From assembly GCF_000814475.1 (NCBI RefSeq), contig NZ_JSVC01000010.1, positions 62,001 through 126,000 on the forward strand: a stretch of DNA of 64,000 nt, read 5' to 3'. The DNA comes from Flavihumibacter solisilvae (lineage in GTDB: Bacteria; Bacteroidota; Bacteroidia; Chitinophagales; Chitinophagaceae). Position 1 is the stretch's first letter, and each line of letters opens with the position of its first letter. The notes under the pieces are model-generated. The model had not been told where the DNA came from, did not search any database, and saw only the letters and a list, made by a program, of their open reading frames with translations. The translations under genes were made by a program, and so were the position numbers. This document shows, in pieces, positions 42,621-51,593 of the stretch.

Positions 42621-43643
42621 TTATCGGGAATACTGCTGTAAATACTGCTCGCAGCTGCGGGTAATGGCAAATTCCAGCGGTGTATAACTAAAATCTTTTA
42701 CCGCAGTCAGCAGTTTAGTGTTGTCAAACATCGTCCTGCTGTGTGCAACTTTTGCGCTTTCGCTGCTCAGCAAAGGTTTTTTCCCGGTGAAGTATGATTT
42801 GAGTTTTTCAATCCGCCATGCAAGCTGTCCCATCAACGGAGTTGCCTCACGATATGGAGGTCTCTTACCAAACCCGTTTGCAATGCTGGTAAGGAGCTGG
42901 TGAAAGGTCCAGTTATCACCGTTGACAATAAAACGTTCCATATTGATATCACTGGCGAGCAACTGCACTGCTGCCCTGGCAACATCTTCTACATACACAA
43001 AACCATTTACCCCGTTTGTATACCAGGGGAATTCTTCATAGACATTCCGGAAGATGGCACAGCTGCTGTTGTGCCAGTTACCATAACCGAGAATAGTACT
43101 TGGATTAATGATTGCCCCGCTCAATCCTTCCGCCATTCCCCGCCACATTTCCATCTCCGCTTTATGTTTCGAAATTGCGTAATGGGTATTGATTCGGTTG
43201 TCCTTCCATGTTTTGCTTTCATCCACTGTTTCACCTTTTTCCGTTCTGCCAAGCGCTGCCACGGAGCTCACATGGATCACGCGGGAGATTCCCATTTCAA
43301 TTGCCGTATTCACCACATTTGCTGTTCCCTGAACATTGGTCGAGTACATCAGTTGCCTGTCCGCCGGATGGAAAGAAACGATTGCTGCTGCATGTATGAC
43401 CGCATCGGTATTCTGCATGGCATCTTCAAGTGAACCAAGATCCAGCACATCGCCCTCGAGCCAGGTGACCTGGCTGAGGATTGATGGTTCAATAAAAAAA
43501 GGTGAGGTGCTCCCTGATCTTCGCAAGGCAGTTACACGGTATCCCCCCATAATAAGTTGCCGGATAATATAGGCGCCGAGAAAACCGGTGCCTCCTGTTA
43601 CCAGTACATTCAGTTTTTCGGAAGGGTAGTTTTGTGTCGTCAT
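42621..43643 (-). CDS. NAD-dependent epimerase/dehydratase (extended SDR)
   Basis: A 340-residue extended SDR with cofactor loop TGGTGFLG (16-23), HAAAIVSFHPAD and the active-site pair in YAISKHKAE (tyrosine and lysine) after SSVAALG. It resembles dihydroflavonol reductase-like and 3-beta-hydroxysteroid dehydrogenase-like proteins of bacteria, whose substrates are mostly unknown. It begins 2 nt after a 3-hydroxyacyl-CoA dehydrogenase, so both are co-transcribed and may share a metabolic route (inference). Confidence 0.87.
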   Translation of the reverse strand: MTTQNYPSEKLNVLVTGGTGFLGAYIIRQLIMGGYRVTALRRSGSTSPFFIEPSILSQVTWLEGDVLDLGSLEDAMQNTDAVIHAAAIVSFHPADRQLMYSTNVQGTANVVNTAIEMGISRVIHVSSVAALGRTEKGETVDESKTWKDNRINTHYAISKHKAEMEMWRGMAEGLSGAIINPSTILGYGNWHNSSCAIFRNVYEEFPWYTNGVNGFVYVEDVARAAVQLLASDINMERFIVNGDNWTFHQLLTSIANGFGKRPPYREATPLMGQLAWRIEKLKSYFTGKKPLLSSESAKVAHSRTMFDNTKLLTAVKDFSYTPLEFAITRSCEQYLQQYSR

Positions 43644-43645
43644 GG

Positions 43646-44485
43646 TCAGTAAGTATAATAACCGGCACCGGACTTCCGTCCAAGCATTCCTTCGGTCACT
43701 TTCTCTTTTTGAATTTCCGAAGGCCTAAGTCTTTCCGGTTTACCGAGCTGCTCATATACGCTGCAACTTACGGCATAGTTAACATCATTCCCGATCATAT
43801 CCATCAGCCCAAACGGGCCCAGTTTAAATCCTGCTGATTCCATCAGCTGGTCAATTACACTGTAAGGAACACCTTCTTCCGCAAGGCGCAGAGCTTCGAT
43901 GTAATATGGGCGTGCGACGCGGTTAACAATAAAGCCCGGTGAGTCCTGGCAGAGCACGGGGGTTTTGCCCATGTCCCTGGAGAGTGTCATCAATGCCTGC
44001 ACGACCTCTTCACTGGTATATCCGGTCTTTACTACTTCAACAAGCTTCATAATAGTAGCAGGATTGAAGAAATGAAGGCCGGCGACCCGCGAAGGGTCAG
44101 GATGCTGGCGGGCTATTGTTGTAATTGACAGCGATGAGGTATTGCTGGCAAAAATTGTTTCGTCACCATTGATGTCGGCGAGATTCCTGAACAATTCAGT
44201 TTTGACTTCGATCTTTTCGACAACCGCTTCGATAACCAGGTCGGCCTTGCAACGGGCCAGGCTGTTCTCGAACCGCAGTTTTTCGAGGATTGATTTTCGG
44301 GCGGCCGAGGAGATCTTCTGCTTGTCGGCGAGCAACTGCAGGTTCTTTTCGATCTGTTCGATCGATTGCTGCAACATGGAAAGGCTCAGATCATAGAGAA
44401 TCACGTCAAACCCATGCTGGGCAGCTGCCTGGGCAATTCCGGTGCCCATGGTTCCGGCACCGCATACACAGATGGACTTGATCAT
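43646..44485 (-). CDS. 3-hydroxyacyl-CoA (3-hydroxybutyryl-CoA) dehydrogenase
   Basis: A 279-residue NAD enzyme oxidising 3-hydroxyacyl-CoA to 3-ketoacyl-CoA. N-terminal Rossmann loop CGAGTMGTGIAQ (8-19), catalytic histidine in VAGLHFFNPATIMKLVEVV with glutamate nearby, ASNTSSLSIT, and the C-terminal dimer domain (RPYYIEALRLAEEGV, LMDMIGND). Length is that of single-function enzymes such as Hbd/PaaH. It lies between pheS (35-nt gap) and the SDR. Confidence 0.92.
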   Translation of the reverse strand: MIKSICVCGAGTMGTGIAQAAAQHGFDVILYDLSLSMLQQSIEQIEKNLQLLADKQKISSAARKSILEKLRFENSLARCKADLVIEAVVEKIEVKTELFRNLADINGDETIFASNTSSLSITTIARQHPDPSRVAGLHFFNPATIMKLVEVVKTGYTSEEVVQALMTLSRDMGKTPVLCQDSPGFIVNRVARPYYIEALRLAEEGVPYSVIDQLMESAGFKLGPFGLMDMIGNDVNYAVSCSVYEQLGKPERLRPSEIQKEKVTEGMLGRKSGAGYYTY

Positions 44486-44520
44486 ATGATTATTTTTTCA
44501 GAAGCTTTTCAGCAGCCTTA

Positions 44521-45549
44521 TCAGAGACTCGCGGTGAATTGTTCGAGGAACCGGACGTCATTTTCACTGAACAGCCGGAGGTCATTGATCTGGTATTTCA
44601 GCATGGTGATCCTTTCGATACCCATCCCGAAGGCATAGCCGGTGTATTTGTTGCTGTCGATGCCACAGTTTTCAAGCACCTGTGGGTGCACCATACCGCA
44701 ACCAAGGATCTCTACCCAACCCGTGTGCTTACATACATTGCAACCCTTGCCATTACAGATCAGGCAGCTGATATCCATTTCAGCGCTGGGTTCGGTGAAC
44801 GGAAAGTAAGAAGGACGGAATCGGATCTTTACATCGCGGCCGAACAATTCCTGTACAAAGAAATACAGGGTCTGTTTAAGATCAGCAAATGAAACGTGCT
44901 CGTCGATATAAAGTCCTTCAACCTGGTGAAAGAAGCAGTGTGCGCGGGCAGAGATCGTCTCATTGCGGTACACCCTACCGGGATTGACTATCCGAATCGG
45001 CAGTTTGCCTTTTTCCATTTCGCGGATCTGCACATTACTCGTATGGGTGCGAAGCAGCCAGTCGGGACTGCGATGAAGGTAAAAGGTATCCTGCATGTCG
45101 CGCGCAGGGTGGTTTTCGGGAAGATTGAGCGCAGTGAAATTGTGCCAATCGTCTTCGATCTCCGGTCCTTCCGCAACAGAGAAACCCAGTCTCCTGAAAA
45201 TAGAGAGGATCTCATTTCTCACAAGGCTGATGGGATGCCGGGAACCCACATTCAAAGGATCGCCGGGAAGTGTAAGGTCGACTGATCCGGCCTGCTCTTC
45301 CGTGCTGGTGAGTCCCGCTTTCCACTGTTCGTATTTTGCTTCAGCAAATTGTTTGAAGTCGTTGAGGATGGCGCCAAATTCTTTTTTTCTTTCCGCCGGA
45401 ACATTCTTCATCTCACCGAACAAAGCCTTAACAATACCCTTGGTTCCAAGGAAACGGATGCGATAAGTTTCCAGTGTTTCCGCACCATTTGGCTGGATGG
45501 ACGAAATTTCCTGCCTGTATCCTTCAATTTGCTGTAACAGATTTTCCAT
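44521..45549 (-). CDS. pheS: Phenylalanine-tRNA ligase alpha subunit
   Basis: Catalytic subunit charging tRNA-Phe, 342 residues. Visible: N-terminal coiled coil (about 1-85), class II motif 2 around RNETISARAHCFFHQVEGLYID, FRPSYFPFTEPSAEMD, and motif 3 in GYAFGMGIERITMLKY. A Cys-rich insertion CLICNGKGCNVCKHTGWVE follows, as in many bacterial PheS. pheT is not adjacent, which is common in Bacteroidota. A perfect -7 box lies 4 nt before the ATG. Confidence 0.97.
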   Translation of the reverse strand: MENLLQQIEGYRQEISSIQPNGAETLETYRIRFLGTKGIVKALFGEMKNVPAERKKEFGAILNDFKQFAEAKYEQWKAGLTSTEEQAGSVDLTLPGDPLNVGSRHPISLVRNEILSIFRRLGFSVAEGPEIEDDWHNFTALNLPENHPARDMQDTFYLHRSPDWLLRTHTSNVQIREMEKGKLPIRIVNPGRVYRNETISARAHCFFHQVEGLYIDEHVSFADLKQTLYFFVQELFGRDVKIRFRPSYFPFTEPSAEMDISCLICNGKGCNVCKHTGWVEILGCGMVHPQVLENCGIDSNKYTGYAFGMGIERITMLKYQINDLRLFSENDVRFLEQFTASL

Positions 45550-45553
45550 GGGG

Positions 45554-45561
45554 CAAAGATA
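45554..45561 (-). promoter_or_regulatory. -7 box TATCTTTG of pheS
   Basis: Exact TAnnTTTG on the minus strand, 4 nt (cccc) before the pheS ATG and 24 nt after the cdsA stop. Confidence 0.45.
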
Positions 45562-45585
45562 ATGGAAGTAAAAGTTCTTATATCC

Positions 45586-46443
45586 TTAGGTGGCGGCCAT
45601 TACATACAGCCATACAAACGGTGTCGCAAACAGCAGGGAGTCGAACCTGTCGAGGAATCCGCCGTGACCCGGCATAATATGACCGCTGTCTTTAACCCCG
45701 GCAAGGCGTTTCATTTTACTCTCAAGGATATCGCCGAATGTTCCCGCCACAGAAGAGATTGCCGCAATTATTGCCGCCTGTTGTGGGGAGAAGCCGGTGA
45801 AATGAGCAAGCAATGCCATTGCGCCGACTGCCAGGATAATGCCTCCGAGTGTACCCTCCCAGGTTTTTTTGGGAGAGATCTTCGTCAGTGGTGTTTTGCC
45901 GATTGCTGAACCCACGAGATAGGCCATGGTATCATTGATCCAGATCGAAAAGATAATGGCCAAAGGAAGATAGAAGCCGTTGTCGTGACGCATGCGAAGT
46001 GATATCAGCAGACCCCAGCTCAAAGAAATATATACGAGTCCCAATCCTGAGTACAGGATATTTTTCAATTCAATGCTTCTTGAAAAAAGCAGTTCCATAA
46101 TCGGGAGAACGAAAAGGAATAAAAGGCCAAGCCACCAGCCCATTGCATGCAGAGAAAATTCTCCGCCGGTGAAATTTCCGGTGCGTGCCGCTCCGCCGGT
46201 GAAATAAAGCAGGAAACACCAACCGGCGATCATGACGCCGTACCGGTGAAATGGCGTGATGCCGGAATACGAGGGTACAAACCGGGAGACGAGTCGCTGG
46301 TACTCGATCCAGCAGCCGAAATGAATTACAGAGAAGAGGATGAGAAATGACCACTGATTCCACAGGAGGCCGATGCACATTACCGCCACAAATATCAGGG
46401 CGGTTGTGGCCCTTGTCCAGAATGTTTTCCAGTTAAATGCCAT
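45586..46443 (-). CDS. cdsA: Phosphatidate cytidylyltransferase
   Basis: Inner-membrane enzyme making CDP-diacylglycerol from phosphatidate and CTP, 285 residues with about seven hydrophobic helices. The family signature is complete near the C-terminus: SKMKRLAGVKDSGHIMPGHG followed by GFLDRFDSL. It begins 3 nt after the CPBP-protease gene, so they share a transcript; its product also feeds the phosphatidylserine route ending at psd in this window. Confidence 0.95.
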   Translation of the reverse strand: MAFNWKTFWTRATTALIFVAVMCIGLLWNQWSFLILFSVIHFGCWIEYQRLVSRFVPSYSGITPFHRYGVMIAGWCFLLYFTGGAARTGNFTGGEFSLHAMGWWLGLLFLFVLPIMELLFSRSIELKNILYSGLGLVYISLSWGLLISLRMRHDNGFYLPLAIIFSIWINDTMAYLVGSAIGKTPLTKISPKKTWEGTLGGIILAVGAMALLAHFTGFSPQQAAIIAAISSVAGTFGDILESKMKRLAGVKDSGHIMPGHGGFLDRFDSLLFATPFVWLYVMAAT

Positions 46444-46446
46444 GCC

Positions 46447-47412
46447 TTAGCTATTGGTTAAATCTTCGTCTTTATCTTCCCTTGATGGGAGAATAAGTTC
46501 ATCATCAGTATCATAGATCTCACCATAATGTGTATGCGAAATCCTGCGCATGTACCATACAAGTCCTGCAATTGCCACAATGCTGAAGATGATCAGTACC
46601 GGCTGCATTGCGGGTTCTTTATCAATATATGAGCTATCCCTGTACACATAGATCACCTGCAGTGCATTGTTTACGAAATGCGCGATGATGGAAGGCCAGA
46701 TGCTACCGCTGTACCAGTAAATTGCGCCAAGCAGGATGCCCAGCAACGCACGGGGAAAGAAACCCAGGAATTGTCCATGAAACGCGGAAAACAACAATGC
46801 CGTGATCACGATGCCGAGCCATGGCCGATGGGTAATCTGGATGAACAGCCGCTGAAGTACACCCCTGAAAAAGAGTTCTTCGCAAATTGCGGGAAGCAGG
46901 GCAATCAGGACGAGCATTCCCGCCAGGTCTGCCAGGCTGTGCATTTCCAGCATCGCCTTCAGCAATCGGGATGCACTTTCTTCTGCTGCCCTCATACTCG
47001 TTTCGGCGGACTTGAGCCAGGAAGGGAATTGCAGGTCCTGGTTCAGGTGATTCAGCCAGGAGGCTGCAGGGAAAGCGATGATCATTAATATCAGTCCGAG
47101 CCAAAGGAACCTGGTGGGAACCGGTTTCTTCAGTCCCATATAATTAAAAGGCCGCTGATCGCTCAGGTAGGAAAACAAAAGTGCCGGAACCAGGAAAATG
47201 ATAACGGATAATAGTCCCTGCAACAATTTTAACGCTGACAGTACACCAGGTTCTTCGAAGGACAACTGCTGCAATTGTTCCACACTTAAACCATAAACCT
47301 TTGATACTCCAAAGAATGCGATGAGTCCGAGTGACAGGTAAATGCCGAATGTCAGGCTTCCGAATATGACCAATTGTAACCATGCCGGCTTGAACTTCAG
47401 GTAGGTATTCAT
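46447..47412 (-). CDS. CPBP-family intramembrane glutamic protease
   Basis: A 321-residue membrane protein with about eight helices. The Abi/CPBP catalytic motifs are intact: E178-E179 and R183 (EELFFRG), H212 in FSAFHGQ and H245/N248 in IIAHFVNNA. Bacterial members process membrane or secreted peptides; the substrate here is unknown. The C-terminal tail is acidic. Operon with cdsA (3-nt gap). Confidence 0.9.
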   Translation of the reverse strand: MNTYLKFKPAWLQLVIFGSLTFGIYLSLGLIAFFGVSKVYGLSVEQLQQLSFEEPGVLSALKLLQGLLSVIIFLVPALLFSYLSDQRPFNYMGLKKPVPTRFLWLGLILMIIAFPAASWLNHLNQDLQFPSWLKSAETSMRAAEESASRLLKAMLEMHSLADLAGMLVLIALLPAICEELFFRGVLQRLFIQITHRPWLGIVITALLFSAFHGQFLGFFPRALLGILLGAIYWYSGSIWPSIIAHFVNNALQVIYVYRDSSYIDKEPAMQPVLIIFSIVAIAGLVWYMRRISHTHYGEIYDTDDELILPSREDKDEDLTNS

Positions 47413-47461
47413 ACTAAACAGGCTGTTTCTGCTGCTGCAAGATGCATTAAATATTGGTTCC

Positions 47462-47469
47462 TATCTTTG
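47462..47469 (+). promoter_or_regulatory. -7 box TATCTTTG of dusB
   Basis: Exact TAnnTTTG, 30 nt before the TTG start of dusB in the 87-nt gap from the divergent protease gene. Confidence 0.5.
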
Positions 47470-47499
47470 CATTTTTATTGAAAATTAAATAATTGATTA

Positions 47500-48534
47500 T
47501 TGGTCAAGATTGGTCCCATAGAGCTTTCCGACTTCCCATTGCTGCTCGCGCCCATGGAAGATGTCAGCGATCCGCCTTTCCGGGCTGTATGTAAAGACAA
47601 CGGCGCGGACATGATGTATACAGAGTTCATCAGCAGTGAAGGATTGATCCGGGATGCTATGAAAAGCAGGCAGAAACTGGACATCTTTGATTATGAACGC
47701 CCTATTGGCATCCAGATCTTCGGTGGCGATGAAGAGGCTATGGCCCTGAGTGCGCAGATCGTAGACGCGGTGAATCCTGACCTGCTGGACATCAATTTCG
47801 GGTGCCCGGTAAAAAAGGTGGTGACCAAAGGTGCCGGGGCTGCCGTGCTTAAAGATATTGACCTGATGGTGCGGCTGACAGCAGCCTGTGTACGGTCGAC
47901 CAGGCTACCTGTAACGGTTAAAACGCGGCTCGGATGGGATACAGATTCCATCAATATCAGCGAGGTGGCGGAAAGACTCCAGGATACGGGGATCAAAGCG
48001 CTTTCCATCCACGGCCGTACGCGAAGCCAGCTTTATAAAGGCAATGCTGACTGGACGCATATCGCCAGGGTGAAAGAAAACCCGCGCATTAAGATCCCGA
48101 TCTTTGGAAACGGTGATATTGATTCACCTGAGAAGGCGCTGGAATACAAGAATCGCTACGGCATTGACGGCATTATGATCGGCAGGGCTGCTATAGGCTA
48201 CCCCTGGATATTCAATGAGGTCAAGCACTTTATGGCAACGGGTGAGCATTTACCGCCGCCTGATGTAGGCCAGCGCGTAGAGGTGATCCGGAAACACCTT
48301 CACAAAAGCATCGAATGGAAAGGCCTTGTTCCGGGCATCAACGAAATGCGGCGACATTATAACAACTACCTCAAAGGTTTACCTAATATCAAGGAATTCC
48401 GGCTAAAGCTGGTTACCCTGCGTTCAGTGGAAGAAATTGACGAAGTGCTCGACCAGATCAACACAGCATATACCGGCTTTACATTCGAAAGAAGGAAAAT
48501 AGATATGGACAGCATGGCATACAGTTGCGGCTAA
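47500..48534 (+). CDS. dusB: tRNA-dihydrouridine synthase, TTG start
   Basis: FMN enzyme reducing uridine to dihydrouridine in tRNA, 344 residues. LLLAPMEDVSDPPFR (14-28) binds the cofactor, C102 in NFGCPVKKVV is the catalytic acid, and IHGRTRSQLYKG and IGRAAIGYPWIF follow. The conserved beginning MVKIGPIEL maps to a TTG codon at 47500: an in-frame stop lies two codons upstream (TGA at 47494) and the next ATG is inside the cofactor loop, so TTG is the only credible start. DusB rather than DusA/C is favoured by the motif set. Confidence 0.93.
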   Translation: MVKIGPIELSDFPLLLAPMEDVSDPPFRAVCKDNGADMMYTEFISSEGLIRDAMKSRQKLDIFDYERPIGIQIFGGDEEAMALSAQIVDAVNPDLLDINFGCPVKKVVTKGAGAAVLKDIDLMVRLTAACVRSTRLPVTVKTRLGWDTDSINISEVAERLQDTGIKALSIHGRTRSQLYKGNADWTHIARVKENPRIKIPIFGNGDIDSPEKALEYKNRYGIDGIMIGRAAIGYPWIFNEVKHFMATGEHLPPPDVGQRVEVIRKHLHKSIEWKGLVPGINEMRRHYNNYLKGLPNIKEFRLKLVTLRSVEEIDEVLDQINTAYTGFTFERRKIDMDSMAYSCG

Positions 48535-48536
48535 AC

Positions 48537-49148
48537 TCAGCTTTCAATTGCCTTGATAACCATCGGGTCAAGGGGTTCGACTACAGTATCGAAGAAGTGG
48601 GTCAGCGTGCCGTCTTCACTCAAAAGGTATTTCGAAAAATTCCATCTTGGCTGGTTCTCACACCACCCATTTTTTTGGGGGTCGGACAACCAGGTGAATA
48701 CAGGGTTTTGTCCTTCGCCGCGGGTAACTTTTGATTTTTTTGCAAGTGGAAAATCAACACCGTAATTGATCCTGCAGAACTGCGCGATCGATTCATCAGA
48801 TCCTTTTTCCTGTTCCTTGAAATCGTTCGATGGAAACCCGATTATGGTAAGCCTTTCGCGATATGCTGCTGATAATTTCTGCAGTCCATCATATTGTGCA
48901 GTATAACCACAATCCGATGCTGTATTTACGACGAGCAGTTTCTTCCCTTTAAAATTCTCCAGGGGAATTTTCGATCCATCATTGAGCTGGATGTGCAGGT
49001 TATAAACCGGGGTTGCAGGCTTTCGGTTATTCACGTTTGACTGCGACCTTTTTTCAGAGCTCACAAGTTTTCCTGCCAATGAAACAACCGGATAAATAAG
49101 TTTCAGGATGCGTTGCCGGAGTGTTGGTGGATGTAAGACGGGTTCCAT
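48537..49148 (-). CDS. Glutathione peroxidase family protein
   Basis: Thiol peroxidase of 203 residues with the GPx core: NTASDCGYTAQYDGLQ (peroxidatic C80), FPSNDFKEQE (Q113) and W169-N170 in WNFSKYL, giving the usual catalytic tetrad with cysteine, not selenocysteine. The first 45 residues are an extension not found in short GPx proteins, with a hydrophobic stretch (about 15-30) that may anchor or export it. Bacterial members generally use thioredoxin. It follows the aldehyde dehydrogenase gene by 1 nt, so the two are coupled, and it converges with dusB. Confidence 0.9.
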   Translation of the reverse strand: MEPVLHPPTLRQRILKLIYPVVSLAGKLVSSEKRSQSNVNNRKPATPVYNLHIQLNDGSKIPLENFKGKKLLVVNTASDCGYTAQYDGLQKLSAAYRERLTIIGFPSNDFKEQEKGSDESIAQFCRINYGVDFPLAKKSKVTRGEGQNPVFTWLSDPQKNGWCENQPRWNFSKYLLSEDGTLTHFFDTVVEPLDPMVIKAIES

Positions 49149-49149
49149 G

Positions 49150-50568
49150 TTACCTGATAATCTTTTTGAAGAGATTCAGCTTGCCTTTGAACGGAGGATA
49201 TTTTATGGCCGGGTCAAACCAGGCAGGGGTCTTCATCACTGCTTTGCTATGCGAAAAACAATCGAATGATTTATTTCCATGGTATGCACCGATGCCGCTG
49301 TTTCCCCTGCCACCGAAAGGCAGGTGCGGGTTGGTAGCATGCCAGCTGGCATTATTGACGCACGCCCCGCCAGATGGAACCGCTGAGATCCAGGCTTGTT
49401 CTTTTTCTTTCGATTGCGTGAATACATAAAAAGCCAGGGGATCGGGGTTTGCCTGTATAGTGGATAATGCCTCATCCATATTGTCATAAGAAATGACGGG
49501 CAGGATGGGTCCGAAAATCTCATCTTTCATGATGGGACTGTCATGATCAACGCCTTCGATAAGCGTCGGTGCAATATATTTTTCATCGCGGTTTGTTTGT
49601 CCGCCGAAAAGAATATTTCCCTGCGACAAGTATGATTGCAAACGCTGAAATTGCCTGTCGTTGATTATTCTTCCATAGTTATAACTATTTGATGCGTCTT
49701 CCGTGTAGAAGCTGAGAATTGCCGACTTCAATGCATCGACCAGTTTGTCTTTGACGGAACTGTGCACCAGCAGATAATCCGGAGCAATGCACATTTGCCC
49801 GGCATTGGAAAACTTGGTGACCGCGATGCGTTTTGCCGCGACGGTAATATTGGCATCTGCTTCCACGACCACAGGACTTTTGCCACCAAGTTCAAGTGTT
49901 ACCGGCACAAGTTTCGAGGCGGCCAGTTCGTAAATAATTTTGCCGACTGCAGTTCCACCAGTAAAGAAAACATGGTCGAAGCGGAAGCTCTTCATCATTC
50001 CGGGAATCACTTCTGCGCCTTCGCCCCCGACATACAACACTTCACTTTCGTCAAATGCCTCACTGATCATTTCTCTCATTACGGCCGCTGTTGCAGGTGC
50101 ATGTTCACTGGGTTTCAAGACGACGGAATTCCCCGCAGCAAGTGCACCGGCGAGTGGAGAAATCAATAACTGGAAAGGATAGTTCCAGGGCGCCACAATC
50201 AATACCACACCAAGCGGTTCCTTATGAATATGACTCACCGAGGGAAGATTCAGCAGGTTGGTGCCAACTCTTTTTGGTCGCATCCACGACTTCAGGTGTT
50301 TCAGGATGTGATTGATTTCGGCAATTACGAAACCCGTTTCGGTTACCCACGCTTCTTCAGGGCTTTTGTGCAGGTCAGCATAAAGCGCCTGTTGCAGTTC
50401 ATTTTCATATTTGAGCACTAAGTCCCGGAGACGTTGTAATCGTTGTTTCCTGTCCTCATACGACCTGTTTTTGCCGGACTGGAAAACTGAACGCATTGCA
50501 GACAGCTGGTTGGCCAAGCCCGCGTGGATCCCGTTTTCATTGTGTATGGCAGCAGAAGATGTGAGCAT
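49150..50568 (-). CDS. Aldehyde dehydrogenase family protein
   Basis: A 472-residue NAD(P)-dependent aldehyde dehydrogenase of the class 3/fatty-aldehyde-like group: VAPWNYPF, LKPSEHAPATA, FTGGTAVGKII, LELGGKSPVVVE (general-base glutamate) and GQMCIAPDYLL (catalytic cysteine). The frame opens 7 codons earlier on TTG, but ATG 50568 fits better. The C-terminal hydrophobic KLNLFKKIIR may touch membranes. Next to a glutathione peroxidase it suits removal of lipid-derived aldehydes (inference). Confidence 0.92.
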   Translation of the reverse strand: MLTSSAAIHNENGIHAGLANQLSAMRSVFQSGKNRSYEDRKQRLQRLRDLVLKYENELQQALYADLHKSPEEAWVTETGFVIAEINHILKHLKSWMRPKRVGTNLLNLPSVSHIHKEPLGVVLIVAPWNYPFQLLISPLAGALAAGNSVVLKPSEHAPATAAVMREMISEAFDESEVLYVGGEGAEVIPGMMKSFRFDHVFFTGGTAVGKIIYELAASKLVPVTLELGGKSPVVVEADANITVAAKRIAVTKFSNAGQMCIAPDYLLVHSSVKDKLVDALKSAILSFYTEDASNSYNYGRIINDRQFQRLQSYLSQGNILFGGQTNRDEKYIAPTLIEGVDHDSPIMKDEIFGPILPVISYDNMDEALSTIQANPDPLAFYVFTQSKEKEQAWISAVPSGGACVNNASWHATNPHLPFGGRGNSGIGAYHGNKSFDCFSHSKAVMKTPAWFDPAIKYPPFKGKLNLFKKIIR

Positions 50569-50616
50569 AGCCTGGTTTAGAGTATACAAGGTAAGGAATG
50601 ATTATTTTCGCTGGCG

Positions 50617-51054
50617 ATGAATGATGAATTTTATATGCAGCATGCGCTGCGGGAGGCGGAAAAGGCTTATGCCAATGGCGAAGTGCCAGTTGGCGCAATT
50701 GTGGTTATCCGGGACCGGATCATTGCACGCGGACATAACCAGGTCGAAAAGCTTAACGATCCGACAGCCCATGCGGAGATCATCGCGCTTACCTCGGCAT
50801 TCAATTACCTGGGGGCAAAGTACCTGCCTGATGCCACCTTGTATGTAACAGTTGAGCCCTGCCTCATGTGTACCGGGGCAATGTACTGGAGCAAACTGGG
50901 AAGGATCGTTTGGGGTACCGATGATGAAAAGAATGGCCATGCCCGGATCACGGGAGCGAACTGGCCGTTTCACCCAAAGACTATCGTGGAAAAGGGAATC
51001 CTGGCTGATGACTGCGCCGCATTAATGAAAGCTTTTTTCAGGGAAAGACGATGA
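50617..51054 (+). CDS. tadA: tRNA-specific adenosine deaminase
   Basis: Zinc enzyme converting adenosine 34 of tRNA-Arg to inosine, 145 residues. Zinc-binding H52 and catalytic E54 (AHAEI), and P81-C82-x2-C85 (EPCLMC). MYWSKLGRIVWGTDDEKNGH is TadA-like. The start MNDEFYMQHALREAEKA has two close ATGs; the first is taken. Divergent from aldehyde dehydrogenase with a 48-nt gap. Confidence 0.93.
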   Translation: MNDEFYMQHALREAEKAYANGEVPVGAIVVIRDRIIARGHNQVEKLNDPTAHAEIIALTSAFNYLGAKYLPDATLYVTVEPCLMCTGAMYWSKLGRIVWGTDDEKNGHARITGANWPFHPKTIVEKGILADDCAALMKAFFRERR

Positions 51055-51137
51055 GGGAGTGAATGTGCGAACATTAACAAACCGTTATTAATCCCCGGTG
51101 CACTTTCGTGGTCTAGGGTTGGTAAACATCAGACCAA

Positions 51138-51512
51138 ATGAAAAGAATCATACTAATAGCATTACCACTTTTGTTCCTGCTGGCGTCATGCCGGAGGGAG
51201 GACGTAAGGCCGGGCGAACAGATCGATGAATCATACTGGCTAAACCAGGAGCGGGGCGTTGTTGCCTACAGCGACTATACTTGTGACTATTTTATCATTG
51301 AAACATTTAACGGGTTTACAGTAATGAGAAGCTGGGGAGGTTTTACTCCCTTGCGGGGATCCGTACTCTATGGCAGCTTCAGCCGGATTGGAAACCGGAC
51401 ATTTTACAACAGGTCTGAGGGTTACCTGGTACAGGGAGACGTCCGGGATTACTGGTTGTCGTATTACGAAGCAATTGACCAGATGGACTGGTATTGTTCC
51501 GATGGATATTAG
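51138..51512 (+). CDS. Small lipoprotein of unknown function
   Basis: A 124-residue lipoprotein with a clear signal and lipobox, MKRIILIALPLLFLLASC (C18), then RREDVRPGEQID. The remainder is rich in aromatic residues (Y, W, F), with VMRSWGGFTPLRGSVLYGSF suggesting a small beta fold. No family recognised. It has its own strong terminator downstream. Confidence 0.72.
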   Translation: MKRIILIALPLLFLLASCRREDVRPGEQIDESYWLNQERGVVAYSDYTCDYFIIETFNGFTVMRSWGGFTPLRGSVLYGSFSRIGNRTFYNRSEGYLVQGDVRDYWLSYYEAIDQMDWYCSDGY

Positions 51513-51537
51513 AAATTGAAATGTAAAAACCCAAAAT

Positions 51538-51572
51538 AAAAATGGTTGCCCGGGTAAGGCAACCATTTTTTT
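51538..51572. terminator. Bidirectional rho-independent terminator
   Basis: Perfect 13-bp stem (51538-51550 with 51558-51570), 7-nt loop CGGGTAA, with a T-run on the plus strand and an A-run (Ts on the minus strand) on the other side. It serves the small lipoprotein gene (plus) and the SusD gene (minus, stop at 51594). Confidence 0.9.
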
Positions 51573-51593
51573 ATCATTCACCAATCTGATTGA

